10,930 nucleotides of DNA from Halanaerobium sp. (GTDB lineage: Bacteria; Bacillota; Halanaerobiia; Halanaerobiales; Halanaerobiaceae): NCBI GenBank assembly GCA_003070825.1, contig QBLP01000091.1, positions 1-10,930 on the forward strand, given 5' to 3'. A program made the position numbers and the translations under genes. Positions within the stretch are counted from its first letter, which is position 1. Each line of letters starts with the position of its first letter. The notes beneath the pieces are model-generated. The model made no database searches and was not told where the DNA came from. It worked only from the letters and a program-made list of their open reading frames with translations. This document shows, in pieces, positions 5,610 through 10,930 of this stretch.

Positions 5610-6707
5610 ATGTTAATTTTACAGGGATTTTACTGGAACTGTCTTGATGACTGGTGGGAAGAAATTTCGTCTATTGCAGATGAGATAGCAGTTAAGGGAT
5701 TTGATACAGTCTGGCTGCCGCCTCCATCAAGAGGGATGAATGGAAAAAACTCAATGGGTTATGATATAAAAGAACATTATAATTTGAATTCTAAATTTGG
5801 CAATAAAAAGACTCTAAAAAAACTGATCAAGCGACTGCATCACAATGAGGTCAAGGTAATGGCGGATTTGGTTTTAGGCCACATGCTGGGTGGAGATAAA
5901 GAGTGGAACCCACACTTTGAGGAAAAAACTTTCACCAGATTTGCGGAAGCTGATTTCCCTAAAAATCATCAACATTTCTGCCATGAGTGTGGTGACTGCA
6001 GCAGCCGCAACAGCTTTGGAGAGACGATCTGTTATTACTCTGATGACGAATATATGAAAAATGAACTGATAAACTGGGCCAGCTGGCTGAAAAATGAGAT
6101 AGGTTTTGACAGCTTCAGACTGGATAACCTCAAGGATATGCGCTGGGATTTTGCGAAGGAATTTGCCGATCACTTTCGTGATAATACCTTTATGGTGGGA
6201 GAATACTGGCATGGTGATGACCGGATTCTGGAGGAGTTTATTGACCACAGTCAGATAAATTTATTTAACTTTCCGCTTTATTACAGCATCAAGGAGATGT
6301 GTATGGATCCCTTTTTTCCCGTTCAGAGTCTGGAGGGAATTTCCAAAAAAAATAAGGTTAATTTTTTATCAAATCATGATATAGAAAGAGATGAAAGAGA
6401 CTTTAACCGGGATGCAATTATCACCAATAAGGAGCTCGGCTATGCCTATATACTTTTTCAGGATAATCCAGCCGTAATTTACTGGAATGACTATTTTAAA
6501 TATGATTTAAAAGAGAAGCTCGATGAACTGATTAATTTGCGAAGAAATTCTGAAGATCAGCCACTGGAGATTGTGACTTTAAATGATGATATTTATCATG
6601 CCCGCCGCGGCAGATATAACCTGATTATTAATAATGCCTATGATGATTATTACTATTCCGGTTTGACTGTAAATGGCAGGGATTATGAGATATTTGTTCA
6701 GGATTAA
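5610..6707 (+). CDS. Cytoplasmic alpha-amylase family protein (GH13)
   Basis: This 365-residue protein is a GH13 alpha-amylase-type glycoside hydrolase resembling the plant/archaeal-type amylases (QGFYWN opening, WLPPPSRGMNG and SMGYDIKEHYNL). Conserved regions are all present: region I DLVLGH (86-91), region II GFDSFRLDN with predicted nucleophile Asp172, region III GEYW with acid/base Glu198, and region IV SNHD with Asp257. There is no signal peptide, so it probably acts inside the cell on glycogen or imported maltodextrin. It is shorter than typical amylases of about 430-500 residues, with a small C-terminal beta domain. Between barrel strands there is a Cys/His-rich insert (residues 122-141, C-x2-C-x2-C plus Cys141) that could bind a metal. 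The likely ribosome-binding site is AGGAG at 5595-5599. recQ follows after 32 nt. Exact substrate specificity is inferred. Confidence 0.9.
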   Translation: MLILQGFYWNCLDDWWEEISSIADEIAVKGFDTVWLPPPSRGMNGKNSMGYDIKEHYNLNSKFGNKKTLKKLIKRLHHNEVKVMADLVLGHMLGGDKEWNPHFEEKTFTRFAEADFPKNHQHFCHECGDCSSRNSFGETICYYSDDEYMKNELINWASWLKNEIGFDSFRLDNLKDMRWDFAKEFADHFRDNTFMVGEYWHGDDRILEEFIDHSQINLFNFPLYYSIKEMCMDPFFPVQSLEGISKKNKVNFLSNHDIERDERDFNRDAIITNKELGYAYILFQDNPAVIYWNDYFKYDLKEKLDELINLRRNSEDQPLEIVTLNDDIYHARRGRYNLIINNAYDDYYYSGLTVNGRDYEIFVQD

Positions 6708-6739
6708 AGCAAAAAATTAAGCAGCAGGAAGGAATTTTT

Positions 6740-8518
6740 ATGTCTAAAGCTACAGATATCAAAGAAATTTTAAATAAATACTATGGTTACAGCAGTTTTA
6801 GAAAAGGGCAGCAGGAATTAATTGAAAATATTATCGCAGGTAGAGATACAGTCGCTGTAATGCCGACTGGTTCCGGAAAATCACTCTGTTACCAGATTCC
6901 AGCCCTTATTTTTGAAGGTTTAACTATTGTGATTTCTCCTTTGATTTCTCTGATGAAGGATCAGGTCGATGCCTTAAAAGAGATGGGAATCAAAGCGACT
7001 TTTATCAACAGCTCGATTGCAAATCAGGAACTGGAAATGAGAATAGAGGCTGCAGCTGCGGGGGAATATAAGCTGCTCTATGTTGCTCCGGAGAGGTTAA
7101 ACTCTTTCCGTTTTTTAAAGCTCCTGCAGCAGATTGATATTGAAATGATTGCAGTCGATGAGGCTCACTGTGTTTCTCAGTGGGGACATGATTTCCGCCC
7201 CAGTTATTTAAACATTTCTCAGGTTATAGACAGGCTTAAGCCTCGGCCCATACTGAGCGCCTTTACCGCTACAGCTACTCCGGCAGTCAGGAAGGATATC
7301 AGCAAACAGCTGCAGATGGAAAATCCCAATATTTACACCGGGGGTTTTGATAGAGCCAACTTAAGCTTCAAGCTGCGCAAGGGTATAGATAAGGATCAGT
7401 TTTTAAAGGATTATCTAAAAGTTAATTCCGAGCAGCCGGGAATTATTTATGCGGCAACCAGAAAAGAAGTCAACAGAATCTATGAGCTGCTAGCCGGTCT
7501 GGATTATCAGGTCGGCAGGTATCATGCCGGTCTTTCAGAAAAAGAGAGGACAGCTGTTCAGGAAGATTTTATCTATGATAAGCTTAAAATTGTGGTGGCC
7601 ACCAATGCCTTTGGGATGGGGATTGACAAGTCCAATGTCCGCTTTGTAATCCACTACAACATGCCCAAAAATATGGAGTCCTATTATCAGGAGGCGGGCC
7701 GTGCCGGTCGTGATGGAGAGCCAGCAGACTGTATTTTGCTCTATTCACCGGGAGATAAGCATATTCAGAAATTTTTGATCGATCAGGTAGAGTCTTCCCC
7801 AACAAGAAAAGAGGAGCATCTAAAAAAATTACAGCAGATGGTCGATTACTGCCACACCAGCAGGTGTCTGCGCGCCTATATTTTAGAATATTTTGGTGAC
7901 CAAAAGGTACCGGAGAGCTGTAATAACTGCAGCAGCTGCAATGACCAGCGAGATTTGAAAGATATCACAGTTGAGGCGCAGAAAATTTTATCCTGTGTTT
8001 ACCGGCTTGATCAGCGCTGGGGAATTACTGTTACAGCCAAGGTGCTGGCAGGTTCAAAGAGCCAGAAGATTCTAGAATCAAATTTTGATCAGCTTTCAAC
8101 CTACGGGATTATGCCAGGTTATACGATAAAGGAGATTAAGAATTTGATTAATCTGCTGGTGGCCGATGATTATCTGAGCCAGTCAGGAGCTAAGTTCCCG
8201 CTTTTAAAGTTAAATCAAAAATCATATCAGATTATGAACGGCGAACTCGAGGTAGAAAAAAGGGTAGAAGCAGAACAAAAGCAGGTCAGTGAGGACAGCG
8301 AGCTTTTTATGATTTTAAAAGAGCTGCGCAAAGAAATTTCCCAAAAGGAAGGTGTCCCACCCTATATTATTTTTCACGACAGCACTTTAAAGGATATGTG
8401 CCGGGTTCTGCCGCAAAATCAATCTCAGATGCTTGAAGTAAGTGGAGTTGGAGAAGTAAAGTATTCCCGCTATGGCAGAGAATTTTTAACTAAAATAAAA
8501 GAAAATACCGATCTATAA
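6740..8518 (+). CDS. recQ: ATP-dependent DNA helicase RecQ
   Basis: This 592-residue protein is a complete bacterial RecQ, a 3'-5' superfamily 2 helicase acting in recombination and replication-fork repair. The helicase core shows motif 0 (FRKGQQELI), Walker A MPTGSGKS (41-48), the DEAH box (140-143), SAFTATAT (173-180) and motif VI QEAGRAGRDG (317-326). The RecQ C-terminal zinc module is visible as Cys376, Cys394, Cys397 and Cys400, followed by a winged-helix region. A C-terminal HRDC domain (about 513-592, with PPYIIFHDSTL) completes the normal architecture. The ATG start follows AAGGA by 6 nt. The gene is 32 nt after the amylase gene with no promoter or terminator between, so it is probably co-transcribed with it. 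A small membrane-protein gene starts 11 nt downstream. Confidence 0.97.
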   Translation: MSKATDIKEILNKYYGYSSFRKGQQELIENIIAGRDTVAVMPTGSGKSLCYQIPALIFEGLTIVISPLISLMKDQVDALKEMGIKATFINSSIANQELEMRIEAAAAGEYKLLYVAPERLNSFRFLKLLQQIDIEMIAVDEAHCVSQWGHDFRPSYLNISQVIDRLKPRPILSAFTATATPAVRKDISKQLQMENPNIYTGGFDRANLSFKLRKGIDKDQFLKDYLKVNSEQPGIIYAATRKEVNRIYELLAGLDYQVGRYHAGLSEKERTAVQEDFIYDKLKIVVATNAFGMGIDKSNVRFVIHYNMPKNMESYYQEAGRAGRDGEPADCILLYSPGDKHIQKFLIDQVESSPTRKEEHLKKLQQMVDYCHTSRCLRAYILEYFGDQKVPESCNNCSSCNDQRDLKDITVEAQKILSCVYRLDQRWGITVTAKVLAGSKSQKILESNFDQLSTYGIMPGYTIKEIKNLINLLVADDYLSQSGAKFPLLKLNQKSYQIMNGELEVEKRVEAEQKQVSEDSELFMILKELRKEISQKEGVPPYIIFHDSTLKDMCRVLPQNQSQMLEVSGVGEVKYSRYGREFLTKIKENTDL

Positions 8519-8529
8519 AGGATGATAAA

Positions 8530-8679
8530 ATGACTGATAAAACTAAGAAGAATCTAATTTATTTTGGCATTGGTCTCGTTCTTGTGCTTATTATTAGATA
8601 TTTTAATTTAAATTTCCTTCCCGCTATGACTCTGGCGCTGATTGTCAGTATTACTGCCGGCTATTTTATAAAAAAATAA
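8530..8679 (+). CDS. Small membrane protein, 49 residues, unknown function
   Basis: A 49-codon ORF starts with ATG 11 nt after the recQ stop, preceded by AAAGGA (8517-8522) at 7 nt spacing, and ends with TAA at 8677-8679. The protein begins MTDKTKKNLIYFGIGL. It has a positively charged N-terminus, a first hydrophobic helix at about residues 9-23, a short polar-aromatic turn (RYFNLNF), a second hydrophobic helix at about 30-46, and a terminal KK. It would sit in the cytoplasmic membrane as a two-helix hairpin. I do not recognise a family. Good ribosome-binding site, tight spacing and a coherent hydrophobic pattern support it as a real gene in the recQ operon. Confidence 0.7.
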   Translation: MTDKTKKNLIYFGIGLVLVLIIRYFNLNFLPAMTLALIVSITAGYFIKK

Positions 8680-8712
8680 CTTTTAGTTAATGCAATTTTA
8701 ATAATACTGCTG

Positions 8713-8718
8713 TATAAT
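8713..8718 (+). promoter_or_regulatory. Putative -10 box for the methyltransferase gene
   Basis: TATAAT at 8713-8718 is a perfect -10 hexamer in the 87-bp gap before the methyltransferase. No convincing -35 is present at 16-18 nt; TTAATG at 8687-8692 is 20 nt away. The promoter is therefore plausible but weakly supported. Readthrough from the recQ operon is also possible, as I see no terminator after the small membrane-protein gene. Confidence 0.45.
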
Positions 8719-8754
8719 ATTAACTAATAATATTTTTATAAATAATCACTTATT

Positions 8755-8769
8755 GAGGTGATAACTTTG
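8755..8769 (+). promoter_or_regulatory. Ribosome-binding site deciding a TTG start
   Basis: GAGGTG (8755-8760), continuing into AT, is a good Shine-Dalgarno match 6 nt before TTG (8767-8769). The in-frame GTG at 8758 overlaps it and has no other upstream purine-rich site of comparable quality, so TTG is the more likely start codon. Confidence 0.65.
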
Positions 8770-9828
8770 GATTTAGATAATATTCTGGCAACTGGAAAAA
8801 TACCTGACTTTTTATTGAGAAGAGGAATTAGAAGGATTGTTAAAAAGCGGATTAAAAAGCAGAATAAGCTTACAATTGAAGATAGATTTAAATACTTAAA
8901 AATGTTTAGGGAGAATTTGAAAACACAGCCAATAGCTGTTCAAACCGAAGCGGCTAATGAGCAGCACTATGAACTTCCACCCGAGTTTTTTGAAAAAATT
9001 CTGGGCAGAAATTTAAAGTACAGCTGCTGCTACTGGTCTGATGATCTAAGCTATAAAAAGTTAAAAAAACAGGATGACCTGCAGCAGAGACTTGACCAGG
9101 CTGAAGATGAGATGCTGAAGCTGACTGCTGAGAGGGCAGAAATTGAAAATGGACAGAATATTTTGGAACTCGGCTGCGGCTGGGGATCCCTTTCTTTTTA
9201 TCTGGCAAAAAAATTTCCTGATTCGAGGATTATTGCAGTCTCCAATTCAAAGCTGCAGATAAATTATATCAATCAGCTGGCAGCTAACAATAGAATCGAG
9301 AATCTAAGAGCGGTAAAAGCAGATATCAATAATTTTTCTACAGATGCCAGATTTGATCGGATAGTATCGGTCGAGATGTTTGAACATATGCGCAACTATC
9401 AGAAGTTAATGGAGAAAGTGAGCAGCTTTTTAACTGATGAGGGCAAACTATTTATTCACATTTTTACCCATCAATTTTATCCCTTTACCTATCAGGACAG
9501 CAAAAATACTGACTGGATGGCCCGCTATTTTTTCAGTGGCGGCACAATGCCCAGCCAGGATCTGCTCCATTATTTTAGCAGTGACCTTAGTTTAGAAAAG
9601 CAGTGGGCAGTATCAGGCAGCCACTATCAGAAAACTCTAGAGGCCTGGCTTTCAATAATGGACCAGAAAAAACAGTCTATTTATCCAATTTTAGAATCAA
9701 CCTATGGAGCTCAGGATGCTGAGAAGTGGTGGAATTACTGGCGCCTATTTTTCATATCCTCGGCTGAGTTCTTTGGTTATAACGGTGGAGATGAGTGGTT
9801 TATCAGCCATTATCTCTTCCAAAAGTAA
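8767..9828 (+). CDS. SAM-dependent methyltransferase, CFA-synthase superfamily, coclaurine N-methyltransferase-like
   Basis: This protein of 353 residues (TTG start) belongs to the cyclopropane-fatty-acid-synthase superfamily. The SAM-binding motif ELGCGWG is at 134-140, YSCCYW at 85-90 keeps the conserved cysteine region, and VEMFEH (Glu206) keeps the acidic residue of that family. The surrounding motifs, ANEQHYELP, LKYSCCYW, EHMRNY and FIHIFTHQF, resemble the coclaurine N-methyltransferase-like subgroup more than true lipid cyclopropanases. Amine N-methylation is therefore a real alternative to fatty-acid cyclopropanation. The first 60 residues are basic (RRGIRRIVKKRIKK), perhaps for membrane association. 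I prefer TTG at 8767 because GAGGTG (8755-8760) is ideally placed 6 nt before it; the GTG at 8758, giving 356 residues, lies inside that site. It is monocistronic or nearly so and convergent with the channel gene downstream. Confidence 0.85.
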   Translation: MDLDNILATGKIPDFLLRRGIRRIVKKRIKKQNKLTIEDRFKYLKMFRENLKTQPIAVQTEAANEQHYELPPEFFEKILGRNLKYSCCYWSDDLSYKKLKKQDDLQQRLDQAEDEMLKLTAERAEIENGQNILELGCGWGSLSFYLAKKFPDSRIIAVSNSKLQINYINQLAANNRIENLRAVKADINNFSTDARFDRIVSVEMFEHMRNYQKLMEKVSSFLTDEGKLFIHIFTHQFYPFTYQDSKNTDWMARYFFSGGTMPSQDLLHYFSSDLSLEKQWAVSGSHYQKTLEAWLSIMDQKKQSIYPILESTYGAQDAEKWWNYWRLFFISSAEFFGYNGGDEWFISHYLFQK

Positions 9829-9854
9829 AAATGTAATGCTTATAACAAAAGTGT

Positions 9855-9890
9855 ACCCATACATGGTTTAGCTGTGTATGGGTTTTATTT
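9855..9890. terminator. Terminator between convergent methyltransferase and channel genes
   Basis: ACCCATACA (9855-9863) pairs with TGTATGGGT (9875-9883), nine perfect pairs with an 11-nt loop. On the plus strand it is followed by TTTTATTTAT, so it should terminate the methyltransferase message. On the minus strand the T-richness after the stem is weaker (ACACTTTTG), but it may also serve the channel gene, whose stop codon at 9885-9887 lies in the T-rich tail. Confidence 0.75.
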
Positions 9891-10901
9891 ATCTTCTGGA
9901 AATTCGACTCTGGTTCTGGGCAGACTCTCGGGATAATTTTCCTGGATAAATTTGATCAGCTTTTCCCGCAGATAAACTCTGAGTTCCCAGGCTGTTGGTG
10001 AGTCATCAGCACTGACTAAAATTCTCAGCTCCATCGATTTTTCACTGGCATCAGTTACCTGAACCACCTTAACCTTGCCGTCCCAGAGTTTATTATCCTC
10101 CAGCAGCCGGTCCAGTTCCTCTCTGACTGCATCAACAGAAATTGTGTAGTCTGTGTATAAAAAGACAGTTCCCAGAATAAAAGATGATTTTCGGGTCCAG
10201 TTCTGAAAGATATTATCGATAAAATAAGTTGTGGGGACAACCAGCCTTCTGCGGTCCCAGACTTTAACCACCACATAAGTTAAATTAATTTCTTCAATCC
10301 AGCCCCACTCACCGTTGACGATAACTACATCCTGAACTCTAATTGGCTGAGCTATAGCAAGCTGGATGCCGGCAATAATCGAGGCAATAATCTTCTGAGC
10401 TGAAAAACCAATAATAATACTGGCCACACCTGCAGAAGCAAATAAACTGATGCCGACCTGCCTGATCGAATCAAAAGTCATTAGGACAGCAGCAACTGCA
10501 ATAAAGATAATCAAAACTTTAATAACCCGCTCTAAGATTCGATACTGAGTATGTATTTTTCGGGCCTTTAAATTATTGCTGACATCAATTTTATGAGTAT
10601 CATCAAGATAGAGCCTGATTAAATGCATCAGCCGAATTATAAACCAGCTGATTAAAAAGATAATTGTAATTCTTAAAAAGTGATTCAAAAAAGCAAGTAA
10701 TTCATTGCTCTCTTTGAGATAATAAAAAGGAATCAAAAGCGCAATATTTATCAGCAGATAGAGCAGAGGAATCTTAAGGTTTTCTCTAATCTGTTTATAT
10801 CGCTTTTCACTTAAATCTTTTAAAATAAATCTGGTTGAATAAAGCAGCACAAAATAGATAACTGTAAATGCCGCCAGGGAAATCAAAAAACTCCAGTACA
10901 T
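9885..10901 (-). CDS. MscS-family small-conductance mechanosensitive channel
   Basis: This 338-residue membrane protein is an MscS-type channel that opens under membrane tension to release solutes during hypo-osmotic shock. Hydrophobic segments lie at about residues 4-27, 44-62, 74-97 and 126-143. The pore helix and its extension follow at about 150-185, with the small-residue-rich SLFASAGVASIIIGFSAQK pattern. The cytoplasmic beta domain follows with RVQDVVIVNGEWGWIEEI (188-205) and the VPTTYF segment near 222-227, then a C-terminal alpha/beta domain. Five predicted membrane segments are two more than E. coli MscS but common among homologues. The ATG start is supported by AGAGGTGAT, read on the minus strand at about 10908-10916. 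Its promoter lies at or beyond the end of the window. It is convergent with the methyltransferase and not obviously linked to it in function. Confidence 0.92.
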   Translation of the reverse strand: MYWSFLISLAAFTVIYFVLLYSTRFILKDLSEKRYKQIRENLKIPLLYLLINIALLIPFYYLKESNELLAFLNHFLRITIIFLISWFIIRLMHLIRLYLDDTHKIDVSNNLKARKIHTQYRILERVIKVLIIFIAVAAVLMTFDSIRQVGISLFASAGVASIIIGFSAQKIIASIIAGIQLAIAQPIRVQDVVIVNGEWGWIEEINLTYVVVKVWDRRRLVVPTTYFIDNIFQNWTRKSSFILGTVFLYTDYTISVDAVREELDRLLEDNKLWDGKVKVVQVTDASEKSMELRILVSADDSPTAWELRVYLREKLIKFIQENYPESLPRTRVEFPEDK

Positions 10902-10930
10902 TTTGCCATCACCTCTTTTAATTAATATAA

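Overview
This window looks like a chromosomal stretch from a low-GC, fermentative anaerobic Bacillota. The genes are A/T-rich, the Shine-Dalgarno sites are strong AGGAGG types, GTG and TTG starts occur, and there is an oxygen-sensitive pyruvate formate-lyase locus with its radical-SAM activase. The protein style resembles Halanaerobiales, but that placement is from memory and no marker gene is present. I see no tRNA, rRNA, CRISPR array, insertion sequence or phage gene.

Layout. (1) Bases 1-330 are an A/T-rich gene-free leader with one plausible promoter. (2) Bases 331-2036 are a tight three-gene operon: macro-domain hydrolase, small HAD-family protein with an Asp-x-Asn active site, and cyclase/kynurenine-formamidase-like metal hydrolase. 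(3) Bases 2037-2446 are a dense regulatory leader: promoter, ZTP (pfl-motif) riboswitch, overlapping intrinsic terminator, an 18-bp palindrome, a second promoter, and a 12-bp inverted repeat. (4) Bases 2447-5447 hold pyruvate formate-lyase and its activating enzyme, separated by an 18-bp perfect hairpin and followed by a terminator. The lyase reading frame is broken by an apparent deletion of about 41 nt near 4148. (5) Bases 5540-8679 are a probable operon of a cytoplasmic GH13 alpha-amylase, RecQ helicase and an unrecognised 49-residue membrane protein. (6) Bases 8713-9828 encode a CFA-synthase-superfamily methyltransferase of the coclaurine N-methyltransferase-like type. (7) Bases 9885-10901 on the minus strand encode an MscS-type channel convergent with the methyltransferase; one hairpin lies between them.

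How it fits together. The best-supported biology is one-carbon control. ZTP accumulates when 10-formyl-tetrahydrofolate is short. Pyruvate formate-lyase makes formate, which formate-tetrahydrofolate ligase can turn into that cofactor. A ZTP-activated switch upstream of the lyase therefore makes sense. The second promoter and palindrome downstream of the switch suggest that a fermentative or redox signal can also drive the locus without the switch. The break in the lyase gene conflicts with this elaborate control and with the intact activase, so it is either a recent mutation or an assembly fault. No clearly new multi-gene system is evident. The least explained items are the macro/HAD/cyclase operon, the hairpin between the lyase and activase genes, and the atypical methyltransferase.
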